Source: Paenibacillus arenilitoris (GTDB taxonomy: Bacteria > Bacillota > Bacilli > Paenibacillales > Paenibacillaceae). Taken from it: a stretch of DNA of 40,833 bases. Below the pieces are notes generated by a model. It saw only the letters and a program-made list of their open reading frames with translations. It had not been told where the DNA came from and made no database searches. The stretch is taken from positions 1-40,833 of the forward strand of contig NZ_JACXIY010000051.1 in the NCBI RefSeq assembly GCF_014705655.1, read 5' to 3'. Positions 17,086 to 25,071 of the stretch are shown here, one piece after another (position 1 is the first letter of the stretch; each line of letters starts with the position of its first letter). Made by a program: the position numbers and the translations under genes.

Positions 17086-19920
17086 TTATAACCTCTGGTT
17101 TCTTATTGCTTCCGAAAGTATTCGTGCACAGCTCGCCTCAACATCGGGTTTGAAGGTTTTTGTGCCTTTCATACCTTCACGTTTTTCCGCCAAATAATCT
17201 GCCATTTTGGAGAGTAAGGTCTTGTTGGGTAAATAATTAGGACAATTGTCCATCAGGTGCAACAGAACGTCTTCTACTTCCACCTCTTTGGAGATTTCAT
17301 AGAGAGCGTAAAGTAAGGCCCGTAACGGTGTTTGCGCAATTTCAGCGTCCCCGGACATCATCGCACTTTTGAACTCCGTCGACAGTTTTAAACGTGCAGA
17401 ATTGGCTTTGGAGCTATCGCTCATCAACTGGTCAAAGTGATGGACTTTGAAGGCTTTGGAAAAGTTCTGGTAGTTATCCAGTGTATTTCCTCCCTGATGC
17501 TCCATCTCCACCATTTTAAGGTAGAAACGCTCTACAGCGTGCAACTTTTGCCATTCTCCTTTTTCAAAACCCACTGGGACAAGGAACTGGACGGCAGTCT
17601 GGACAGCAAAATCGATCAGTTCATCCACAAAGGTTTTCTTTCCTTTTTGGCGAGGCGCTTCAGCCTCGATCACCATGTCCTTGCCATCAATGCGGGAGTA
17701 AGCTGTCAAGACTTTCAAAGCAGCGGCATACCCCGCCATCTGTAAGTCAGCATCGGTATATAACCCTTCGGAACCTTGGGTCCGCACCTTTTTATCCAGT
17801 CCAATCAACGATTCTACCTGGTCTTTTACCGCTTCTTCAATCTCCCATCCCAGGTCATCACGGAAGGTTTCCAGTTCCTCATGACGCTTACGGAGAATAA
17901 GTATAATTGTACCTTTAACATTAGCACCTTGACGCAAGGCAGAATCTGTTTCCGTCACCACGTACCAGGCCGCTGTCACCTGTAAACCACTGGCCCATAT
18001 TATATTCGCCATGTCTGCCCAGATAGCCCCACTTTGATGGGTAAACATTAATACCTGAATTCCATTATCAGGCATTTTCTGGGTCATATTACGGTAGGCC
18101 GACACCATGCCTTGGCGAAAGGCCTCATCCTCTCCTTTAATTGCTAGTGAACGGCGGCTGTCCCAGGTCCAGTGTGCAAATTCCTTAGGAGGATTCTTTC
18201 GCAGCCAGGCAATGAAAAATTCAGTGATCTCTTCATATTTGACAGCATCACCGTATGGAGGGTCTGTGATATATAGGTCGTTTTCCGTATTTATGTCTTG
18301 GGCAGGGTGGGAATTCACCAACGCTGGTTGTTCTATGGCATAGGCTTTATAATTTTGAAGTACGAATGAAAAGCAATATTCACTACCTCTACACCCATAA
18401 TTATATAGAGTATTTAAAGCTTGATTGTCAAAAATGCCAGCTGTTAATCCGCCACCACCACCACCGTTATGCCATCTACTTCCACGACAATTATTATTTA
18501 AAACTTGAAATAAACCTAGTTTTGCATGAGTGTTCGCATATTTATTGAGAAGAAAACCTACCATTAACTGCCTAGGATTAAACAAATGATGCCAATGAGT
18601 CCAGCCACGAGTTCTGATCGGTTCGTCAGTTTTATCCCCAGCTTCAATTACCTTATCGGGGATGTAGCCCTTTTCTTGCCACTCTTTGAGATGAGTACCA
18701 ACATATTCGATTACTTTTCTATCTCGATCCAGATCTTCATCAGTAACCGAGCGGAATTCATAGTCGTAACTAGATCTTGTTGCCTTCTTTTTTTTCATCC
18801 ACTGGATGCAATAAAGTCGCTCTTGAAAAATATCGTCGGGACGAGGAACAAAATCTGTTTTTTCCCATAACCGCAGCCGATTCCTATTTTCTTTACCTTC
18901 TTTGTAATCTCCTCGGATCGTTTTGATGCTGACCCGGTAGCGGTTCATGCCATCCGGTGAATGAACAACATCGCCATCCTGTATGGTACCATCTTTTGAG
19001 GCCTCCACCTCTGCGTCACTTTCTACATAACGAACCGTAATATCATAGCGTTTTTCATCAGGAATTGGGTTCAGTTCAGCGATCACCCTATAGCCCTTGC
19101 TAATGATACGTGTCGGCAACAAAGGCACTTTCCAGCCCGACTCCGGGCAGGTTACTTCCACGCAATAAAGAAAAACTTTAGTTCGCCAGCCCTTACCATC
19201 TGTTTCGACACCTAGCATATCAATTTCCTGCTGCACCTTTTCAGCCAAAATCTTCTGATTCTTATCCATTTCAGCTCGGTTTTCTTTGTTGGCACCCACG
19301 ATATGGAAGGCTCCCCAGGTGAGCATACAGGCAATGGGATTGAGATCAGAGGCATAAACATCACAGCCAAGGCGAGCTGCTTCAAAGGGAATCTGACCTG
19401 AGCCCGAAAATACATCAGCCACCTTTGGTCGTCGTCCGAACCGAGCAATTCCCATCTGTTCCACCAGTTCCGGGAAGGATTTGGCGGAGGTACCTAGATG
19501 CTGATTCACGTGGTACCAGATATGTGTATAAATGCGGTCATCCAGTTCTTCAGGGCGTTTCGCCGTATTTACTTGTTGGGAGTAAGGTAATACTAGAAAG
19601 TCTCCCACAGAATCACGTTTCGAAGTGGGGAGAGAAGCCTCAAGGCGCTTTTGCATCGTCTCCACATCCATACCCATTAACAATTCAAAAATCTCCAGAT
19701 CTTTGAGGGGATCCTCCGTAGCTGGAAGTAATGACCCAAGAATACATGCCTTATTCAAAATAAGTGGCTTTCGTCCTTTCCAGTAACTACCTAGAGCCGT
19801 AAGCGTTTTACCATGTACCGCCATTTGTTCCTTATAGCTCTCAGCGGATATTTTCTGAACCGGGAACAGACGTTCAATTAGTGCCGGTTTGTCTTTCCAT
19901 TCATATGGTGCTAGTGCCAT
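17086..19920 (-). CDS. DUF1156 DNA methyltransferase
   Basis: This 944-residue protein opens with the DUF1156 signature (ALIERLFPVQKISAESYKE, then WKGRKPLILNKACILGSLLP). It has an amino-methyltransferase fold with motif I VFSGSGQIPFEAA (FSGSG at 171-175, SAM binding) and motif IV D553PPYGDAV (catalytic). DPPY indicates N6-adenine or N4-cytosine methylation. A long insert separates the two motifs, and about 300 unassigned helical residues follow. The ATG overlaps the DUF3780 stop as TAATG, so translation is coupled. In its operon it presumably marks self DNA, but a phage-DNA-modifying role cannot be excluded. The recognition sequence cannot be predicted. Confidence 0.88.
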   Translation of the reverse strand: MALAPYEWKDKPALIERLFPVQKISAESYKEQMAVHGKTLTALGSYWKGRKPLILNKACILGSLLPATEDPLKDLEIFELLMGMDVETMQKRLEASLPTSKRDSVGDFLVLPYSQQVNTAKRPEELDDRIYTHIWYHVNQHLGTSAKSFPELVEQMGIARFGRRPKVADVFSGSGQIPFEAARLGCDVYASDLNPIACMLTWGAFHIVGANKENRAEMDKNQKILAEKVQQEIDMLGVETDGKGWRTKVFLYCVEVTCPESGWKVPLLPTRIISKGYRVIAELNPIPDEKRYDITVRYVESDAEVEASKDGTIQDGDVVHSPDGMNRYRVSIKTIRGDYKEGKENRNRLRLWEKTDFVPRPDDIFQERLYCIQWMKKKKATRSSYDYEFRSVTDEDLDRDRKVIEYVGTHLKEWQEKGYIPDKVIEAGDKTDEPIRTRGWTHWHHLFNPRQLMVGFLLNKYANTHAKLGLFQVLNNNCRGSRWHNGGGGGGLTAGIFDNQALNTLYNYGCRGSEYCFSFVLQNYKAYAIEQPALVNSHPAQDINTENDLYITDPPYGDAVKYEEITEFFIAWLRKNPPKEFAHWTWDSRRSLAIKGEDEAFRQGMVSAYRNMTQKMPDNGIQVLMFTHQSGAIWADMANIIWASGLQVTAAWYVVTETDSALRQGANVKGTIILILRKRHEELETFRDDLGWEIEEAVKDQVESLIGLDKKVRTQGSEGLYTDADLQMAGYAAALKVLTAYSRIDGKDMVIEAEAPRQKGKKTFVDELIDFAVQTAVQFLVPVGFEKGEWQKLHAVERFYLKMVEMEHQGGNTLDNYQNFSKAFKVHHFDQLMSDSSKANSARLKLSTEFKSAMMSGDAEIAQTPLRALLYALYEISKEVEVEDVLLHLMDNCPNYLPNKTLLSKMADYLAEKREGMKGTKTFKPDVEASCARILSEAIRNQRL

Positions 19921-20507
19921 TAGATATCTCCCTTTTCTATGAAATCAAAAAGAGTCAGGTTCTCCTCTTGTTCTGGTTTCTGTTTAATCTTTGGTTTCTT
20001 CTTGGGATCTAGCTTAATATTTGAACCGTCAGATAAGGCGCAGTAGAGTGCTTTACGCCAGCCTCGATCGGATTGATTGTCACGCCCTGCCTCCGAGGCA
20101 GTTTTGCTGTAGAGCCACCAACGTTCCTCAGGACGCAATGCCAGCCACTTTTGGCATATAACAAGGCACTCATCAGGTGAGGCATGCTCAGCTGCCCAGC
20201 CAAGGATGCATAGCTCTCTACCCAGAAAGCGGTCCAGCTTGACTTTCCCGATTGTCCAACTGCCGGTACTTTGCTTTTTGCTTTTTAAGCGCGCATTAAA
20301 GTCTCGTCTGGAATCGTCCCGAATTTTATTCCAGAGTTCTCGAGCAAGAACCAGTCTGCATTCGACCGTTTCGCGGCGAGCTTCATCGCCATCGAAGCCA
20401 AAGTCCTCATAAATACAGATAGCATCTCGAGGAGCCGCGGGAATGTCAACATAGAAATGGTGCATCCCAAATTCTGTTGGGGCTCCAAAATCAGTAGTGC
20501 CACTCAT
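19920..20507 (-). CDS. DUF3780 protein (anti-phage operon partner)
   Basis: This 195-residue protein begins MSGTTDFGAPTEFGMHHF. It carries an acidic stretch, then basic helices (SRRDFNARLKSKK), W-rich segments (CLVICQKWLALRPEERWWLY) and GWRKALYCALSD near the end. I recognise it as DUF3780, known mainly from operons that also encode DUF499 and DUF1156 proteins; its function is unknown. Its ATG overlaps the DUF499 TGA (ATGA) and its stop overlaps the methylase start, so it is locked between the two. The C-terminal lysine-rich tail could contact DNA. It is likely a structural or specificity subunit. Confidence 0.8.
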   Translation of the reverse strand: MSGTTDFGAPTEFGMHHFYVDIPAAPRDAICIYEDFGFDGDEARRETVECRLVLARELWNKIRDDSRRDFNARLKSKKQSTGSWTIGKVKLDRFLGRELCILGWAAEHASPDECLVICQKWLALRPEERWWLYSKTASEAGRDNQSDRGWRKALYCALSDGSNIKLDPKKKPKIKQKPEQEENLTLFDFIEKGDI

Positions 20508-23500
20508 TTTTGTTCTACCTCTCCGTTGCCTATCTCAATACCTAGCTGCTTGGCAAATTGCTCTAAATCGTAACCAGTTGGCGTATAGGCCTTTTTAAAT
20601 GTCATAATTACAGGGACATCAGGGTTAAGGAGGGTTTGAAGATGAGCCAGCTCCTTTTCAATAAACCCTGCACTAATCTTCATTTCACCAAGGGAAAGAT
20701 GGATGACCTTAGGTGCAGAACCCACCATTAGCGTCACCTGTTCGAATTCAATGCTTTTCTCCTTGGCCATCTTCAGTCCCTCATAAGTTTTCGAGGAACT
20801 ATCCAAGCGTTTTGGTGATGGACTCGACCAAATTGCAGGGGCCTCTTTCATAATGGGAACTTCCTTAGAGCCGGATTTGTAAAAGGTGAAGTTACGCTTT
20901 TCCTCAAGGCCTTCACACTCTGTAAAGACATAAACTGTCGTTTCTTCATCTCCCAATTGTATAGGCCCTGTATATTCCGTTCCATTTCGTGCCTCTGATC
21001 CATCTAGGGTGTACTTAATTAAGCCTCTCGGTGCAACAAACAGCTCTACTGTTCGAGAAGCTTCATTAAACCGATTGCGCAATGTCAAGCGATTCTTCCA
21101 TGTTGTGGGAGCACCAGTTAGATTCTTCCCGGTGAGATCGACGGCTAGAAACTGTACGCGCAATGCTTTGGTTGCGAGTGAGTTGTCACTTAGTACGGGA
21201 CTACTTTCGGAAACTTCGCTATCCTCTGCAAAATGGATTCGAGGACTATTGCCTGCATTCACCACATCGACCTTCAAACGCACCATACCGGAGTCATCCG
21301 GTGAAGTATCTTCACTAATAATGACCTCTGTCATTTTGGGTTTCGGCTTTTTCGTAATATAGCCATTTCCCAAGTCTTCCCATACACCACGCTGGCTAGC
21401 TTCAATGGTCAACTGGTCAAATCCACGACTTGGAAGCCACGGCATTTGAGTTTTCTGCTTCATTCTGTCGAGCAAATCAGTCTTCCGTGCTTCATCCTGA
21501 GAACCAAAAAGCAAAGACTCGGATCTAGCACGAAGAGCATCAAAGTTTTCGCTGATTTGGGTATATAATTTGATGGGGTCGGAGGTCAGTGTTTTTACAA
21601 CCTGCCGTTCACCATTGTAGGATTCATTGGATGGATACGTACTATCTAGTACTTTGGGTCGAAGAACATCCTCCCCCCGATTATTTCCTGGAAAGAGAAG
21701 TTTATCGAAAACTGAAAGAACAGTAGTTTGGAAATCCTGCTCATACTGAGCCTGCTTCTCATCAAGCTCTTTTCGCTGCGGGTGCGAATCGGGAATTACT
21801 TTCTCCGCTTTTGTTACTGCATAGACATGGCGGGCCGCTTTATCAATACTTGCAATAGATGACTTATCCCCAGTCAAAACCAGCACATTGTTTTTATTAA
21901 CCAAATCCTTAAAAAAGTTTGCAACAACACCTGGAGGGGTCTTTCCATCAGGACTAATAATTAAGAGTGCCCGTCCTGTCTTTAGTACAGCTGCTGCTTC
22001 GTCCATTTCAGGCAAAGGCAATACTTTTTCATAAGCTTCTTTGGTTTCCGGCTTATACATTTCTTCAAGACGATGGCGAATCAGTTCATCCACCTTGTTT
22101 TGCGGAGCTTTATCCGCATAGCCCTGCAGCTTTTTTGTTAAGTTTTCCTGATGACTGAAATAATTACGGCCTTCTTGGGTCTGGTGTAAATACCACGCTG
22201 ATTTTTGAAGCTCACTAAAGGCAGTTAAGAACCCGCTACCTTGGTGGTTAGGGTCGATTAAGCATTCAAGCATTTCACTTTGAGTAAGACCCTTTACAGA
22301 ATTGACTGCTGTTGAAAGACTCGCCGTCAGTAACAAAGTTCCAACTTGTTTTGCATAATGATTACCACTGTTAATGTCGATGATTTGCGCATGAGCGCTG
22401 TCTGTGGAATCCCAGAGGTCTCTTGCAATCACATCACGCATTTCCGAGATATCCGCAAGCTTCTCACGGACATCATGAATGGAAAGATCAAAATGCTGAG
22501 CCCCTATCAGATATACGTCTTCGTTGCTTTCCCAAACGGATTTCAAAAGACGTGAAACCAGTTCCATCAAACCACGCGTTTGTTTAAATTTCTCGTTTTC
22601 CTTAAACAGAGCAACAATACTCTTAAAGCTTGGATGGAAGGGATATGTCGACTCTATATCGTTGGCTAATGCTTCAGCACTTCTTTCAACGGTTTTTGCC
22701 CTTGCTGCTTCTGCCAACCTTGACGCATAAACCGAGGCAATTTCAGCTATTTCGCTTCTATCTGGCAACGTGAGAAAAAGACGTTTACGAAGAATTTGGT
22801 ATATTTCATTGGATTCCAAGTTAACCGGAGTAATGGAAACCTCTGCGCGCCCCAGCTCTTGCGTAGCATCATCAAGGGCACGTTGGATTAACTTTCCACC
22901 AGTGTCGTAGGCGGCATCCAGGTCAGAGACGACAATACAGATATTTTTCTTTTTTTGAGCAGCCGTCAGCATATTGGAAAATGCTCTGGTAATCACATCG
23001 GCTATCGTTCCTTGCCCTAAGACCTGTGTGCTGTAATAATGAAAATAGGGAGGCATCTCATCCAATAGAATAAGAATGGGCTCTTCACCATCGAACAGTT
23101 TTATCCACGACTGCTCATCCGGAGCCTTTGCACCAGATTCCCAGTATTCCCTAAAGAGTCCCTCTTTACCTAGCTGACGAGCAATTTCTCCCCAGAAATA
23201 AGTATGAGGATTGTTACGTCCATTAAAGGCGGCTATCTTTGCCGAACCAAAATCGGACTGATATGGCATAGAGCCTATTTGTGCCCCCCGAAGCGTCGCA
23301 TCTTTTGCTAAAAGTCCAAATCCAACCATTAGGTGTGTTTTACCACCACCCATGGCTTGTTTAAGATGAAACACAGTATCGTTCGACTTTCCGGCAAGAC
23401 GTGCCATACCTTTGGATAGGAGAGTTTTCATTCCGTCTGTTATGAACGTTTTCTTAAAGTAATCCTGTCCATTGGTGTCATGAATGATCTGATCTAATTG

Positions 23501-23572
23501 CTCGATCTGATCACCAACATTTATTTCGAGGGCCTTGGGTTGTAATTGACATGCTGATTTGACTGTTTTCAT
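20504..23572 (-). CDS. DUF499 AAA+-like ATPase
   Basis: This 1022-residue P-loop protein has Walker A KQAMGGGKTH (GGGKTH at 75-80) and Walker B PILILLD171-E172-MPPYFHYY. The N-terminal lead LEINVGDQIEQLDQI and the AMGGGKTH form are typical of DUF499 proteins. At about residues 853-875 is a small beta-sandwich signature (YTLDGSEARNGTEYTGPI) like the C-terminal domain of chitobiase-type enzymes, an unusual appendage. The ATG follows AAGGAG with ordinary spacing. It is the first large gene of the Hma-type operon, downstream of a 73-aa gene. The known family role is an ATPase needed for defence with its methylase and helicase partners; the mechanism is not shown here. Confidence 0.87.
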   Translation of the reverse strand: MKTVKSACQLQPKALEINVGDQIEQLDQIIHDTNGQDYFKKTFITDGMKTLLSKGMARLAGKSNDTVFHLKQAMGGGKTHLMVGFGLLAKDATLRGAQIGSMPYQSDFGSAKIAAFNGRNNPHTYFWGEIARQLGKEGLFREYWESGAKAPDEQSWIKLFDGEEPILILLDEMPPYFHYYSTQVLGQGTIADVITRAFSNMLTAAQKKKNICIVVSDLDAAYDTGGKLIQRALDDATQELGRAEVSITPVNLESNEIYQILRKRLFLTLPDRSEIAEIASVYASRLAEAARAKTVERSAEALANDIESTYPFHPSFKSIVALFKENEKFKQTRGLMELVSRLLKSVWESNEDVYLIGAQHFDLSIHDVREKLADISEMRDVIARDLWDSTDSAHAQIIDINSGNHYAKQVGTLLLTASLSTAVNSVKGLTQSEMLECLIDPNHQGSGFLTAFSELQKSAWYLHQTQEGRNYFSHQENLTKKLQGYADKAPQNKVDELIRHRLEEMYKPETKEAYEKVLPLPEMDEAAAVLKTGRALLIISPDGKTPPGVVANFFKDLVNKNNVLVLTGDKSSIASIDKAARHVYAVTKAEKVIPDSHPQRKELDEKQAQYEQDFQTTVLSVFDKLLFPGNNRGEDVLRPKVLDSTYPSNESYNGERQVVKTLTSDPIKLYTQISENFDALRARSESLLFGSQDEARKTDLLDRMKQKTQMPWLPSRGFDQLTIEASQRGVWEDLGNGYITKKPKPKMTEVIISEDTSPDDSGMVRLKVDVVNAGNSPRIHFAEDSEVSESSPVLSDNSLATKALRVQFLAVDLTGKNLTGAPTTWKNRLTLRNRFNEASRTVELFVAPRGLIKYTLDGSEARNGTEYTGPIQLGDEETTVYVFTECEGLEEKRNFTFYKSGSKEVPIMKEAPAIWSSPSPKRLDSSSKTYEGLKMAKEKSIEFEQVTLMVGSAPKVIHLSLGEMKISAGFIEKELAHLQTLLNPDVPVIMTFKKAYTPTGYDLEQFAKQLGIEIGNGEVEQK

Positions 23573-23639
23573 TTATAAGCTCCTTTATTGGGGGGGATTA
23601 TCATATCTTCCGCTTCTTATTTATACCATCATTTTACCT

Positions 23640-23861
23640 TTATGACGTGGTATTGCATAGCTCTTGTAGTTGCGGGATTTTTCTCGCAACCGCTTTTTTT
23701 TGATACTGTTGCTTTTCTCCCAGTACAAATATGTAATTACCCTCATATTCATGGATGTCTGTTAGTAGGTGGCGTACGGCGATTAACTCAACATCACAAT
23801 TTTCTGTCACATACTGATAATTATGGGACCCATCTTCACCGCTGATAAAACGCAATACCAA
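23640..23861 (-). CDS. Small unknown protein (73 aa) leading the Hma-type operon
   Basis: I do not recognise this protein. It reads VLRFISGEDGSHNYQYV, then ELIAVRHLLTDIHEYEGNYIFVLGEK, then a basic tail (KKAVARKIPQLQE). It has no cysteine motif, membrane segment or signal peptide. The start is a TTG at 23861, five bases behind GAGGGG; a second TTG two codons later is also possible. The gene ends 67 nt before the DUF499 start and is co-oriented, so it is probably co-transcribed. Composition and ribosome site argue for a real gene, but no homologue was tested. Confidence 0.6.
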   Translation of the reverse strand: MVLRFISGEDGSHNYQYVTENCDVELIAVRHLLTDIHEYEGNYIFVLGEKQQYQKKAVARKIPQLQELCNTTS

Positions 23862-23931
23862 GAATTCCCCTCTTATGGCAGTTCTTAAGACTCTTGCACA
23901 TCTCGTGATTAGCTGGATTCAAGAAGTGTAC

Positions 23932-24201
23932 TCAGCTTAACCTATTAATTTCTGAACAGTGAAAAGCTCTCAATCTTAAGAAGTCTCTGAATCTGCGTAA
24001 GCAGAAGGCAAATCTTGATTGGATCTTATAATTTGCGTTAAGAAAAATGACTTGTTTTAGGCATACTTCATCTACCTGATTAAGTTCCTTCATTAAGGCT
24101 TCGTATTCATATATTGAAAAGCAGGATACAGCTTTTGATAACTTCGATCCTTTTTGTAACCCGCGTTTAGATCATTTCCAAATATTATTTATGACTTCCA
24201 A
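23932..24201 (-). pseudogene. Broken small gene between the Hma promoter and the operon
   Basis: Just downstream of a TATAAT promoter, a TTG at 24201 follows GAGGTG and opens a frame (LEVINN) that stops after nine codons. A neighbouring frame then reads GNDLNAGYKKDRSYQKLYPAFQY. The first frame resumes with EYEALMKELNQVDEVCLKQV, then IFLNANYKIQSRFAFCLRRF, to a stop at 23932. Removing one T near 24180 and one AT from the repeated TATAT near 24112 joins the pieces into one protein of about 88 residues. This is inferred by eye. The family is not recognised; its position suggests a former operon-leading regulator or accessory protein. Confidence 0.45.
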
Positions 24202-24228
24202 ACTTCACCTCATAGCTCTAAGGATGCT

Positions 24229-24258
24229 ATTATAATTAGAAATACATGAATTTATCGA
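24229..24258 (-). promoter_or_regulatory. Promoter of the Hma-type operon
   Basis: On the minus strand a perfect -10 TATAAT (24229-24234) is preceded, 18 nt upstream, by TCGATA (24253-24258), which matches four of six -35 bases. It lacks the GAAC box, NTGACA and GTC of the shared set, so this operon is controlled differently from its neighbours. Confidence 0.6.
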
Positions 24259-24270
24259 ATTTAATATTCG
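24256..24270. promoter_or_regulatory. Palindrome overlapping the -35 of the Hma promoter
   Basis: CGAAT-TTAAT-ATTCG is an inverted repeat with 5-bp arms and a 5-nt centre. It overlaps the -35 element, a position suited to a repressor. Its spacing differs from the LexA box (4-nt centre). Confidence 0.4.
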
Positions 24271-24317
24271 TCGTCTAAACTAACTCCCCCTCATCCCTAT
24301 AATTAGTATTTTAATTC

Positions 24318-24884
24318 TTACCGCGGCGAAAAACCCCCGCCAAAAACCTCACGCTTATGATAATGCTTAAACCTCCTGCATACTTCATTACTTAAAGTCG
24401 GCAGGCTGAAAGTCTGACAACGGCCTTTTATATAAAAATCACAGTTCCCGCACTTGCGATAATCATGATTCGTTCTATAGATCCCTTTAGATTTCTTCAC
24501 ATCTGTCGAATCATTACTTACCTTCTGCTGCCGTTTTGCCTTATGTTTTATTGGTTGTTGACCTGCTGACTTTTCCTTCGTTTTGGAAGCAACAATTGCT
24601 TTTACAGGCGAGCTTTTACCAGAATAACGATGTTTGCTATTGCTTTTTAATGCAAATGAATTTTCGAGCGGCAATACGAGACGTTCCCAACCTGAATCGT
24701 CAATATGATCGCCTTTCATAACATGATCCAATCTGCAACCGCTGCAGTAAAACAGGTTTGTTGGACGTTCAACTGGTGTCTGTTTGATCTGATAATACCA
24801 AGTCGCTTGTTTTCGTACGAGCTGAAGAGAAGAACCGCATACCAGACAACGTTTGTTTATGTCGCATAGTGCATACTTCTTCAT
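24318..24884 (-). CDS. Cysteine-rich putative metal-binding protein
   Basis: This 188-residue protein has two cysteine clusters. The N-terminal one is C13-LV-C16 with C47-SG-C50, a zinc-ribbon pattern. The C-terminal one reads KCGNCDFYIKGRC and then NEVCRRF, four cysteines that could bind zinc or an iron-sulfur cluster. Between them is a lysine- and serine-rich, probably disordered linker of about 60 residues. The family is not recognised and no enzymatic motif is seen. The ATG follows GGAGG by seven bases. It is transcribed divergently from the DEDDh exonuclease, and both genes have promoters of the shared architecture. It may be a nucleic-acid-binding accessory; this is inference. Confidence 0.7.
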   Translation of the reverse strand: MKKYALCDINKRCLVCGSSLQLVRKQATWYYQIKQTPVERPTNLFYCSGCRLDHVMKGDHIDDSGWERLVLPLENSFALKSNSKHRYSGKSSPVKAIVASKTKEKSAGQQPIKHKAKRQQKVSNDSTDVKKSKGIYRTNHDYRKCGNCDFYIKGRCQTFSLPTLSNEVCRRFKHYHKREVFGGGFSPR

Positions 24885-24921
24885 TAATTCGCCTCCAGGC
24901 TCTGCATCCCATTTGTCAATT

Positions 24922-24969
24922 ATTTTATATTAACGTTCAGACATCTCATTGTCAGGAAACGCCTGTTCT
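24922..24969 (-). promoter_or_regulatory. Shared-architecture promoter of the cysteine-rich gene (element 5)
   Basis: Read on the minus strand: AGAACAGGCGTTTC (24956-24969), CTGACA (24950-24955), 7 nt, GTC, 12 nt, then TAAAAT (24922-24927). The start codon lies 37 nt downstream. The box matches the LexA consensus CGAACRNRYGTTYC except at the first base. Element 1 faces the other way only 18 nt to the right. Confidence 0.7.
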
Positions 24970-24987
24970 TGTCCGCTATTATTCATT

Positions 24988-25035
24988 CGAACAAACGTTC
25001 CATGACACCTACCTGTCTTTTCTCCCTGTTATCCT
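24988..25035 (+). promoter_or_regulatory. Shared-architecture promoter of the DEDDh exonuclease (element 1)
   Basis: CGAACAAACGTTCC (24988-25001) is a full match to the Gram-positive LexA consensus CGAACRNRYGTTYC. It is followed by ATGACA (25002-25007), 7 nt, GTC, 12 nt, then TATCCT (25030-25035) with TGT in front as an extended -10. The start codon lies 36 nt downstream. The element is back to back with element 5. Confidence 0.75.
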
Positions 25036-25071
25036 TAAGTCATCAACTGATAACCCTAAGGAGGGCATCAC

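Noticed and set aside
14365..23572. DISARM or BREX assignment for the methylase-helicase operon
   Set aside because: No DrmA, DrmB or PglZ-type protein is present, whereas DUF499, DUF3780 and DUF1156 together fit the Hma type.
24256..24270. LexA box at the Hma promoter
   Set aside because: The centre is 5 nt rather than 4 and the arms are CGAAT/ATTCG; there is no following NTGACA or GTC, so it was listed as a separate palindrome.
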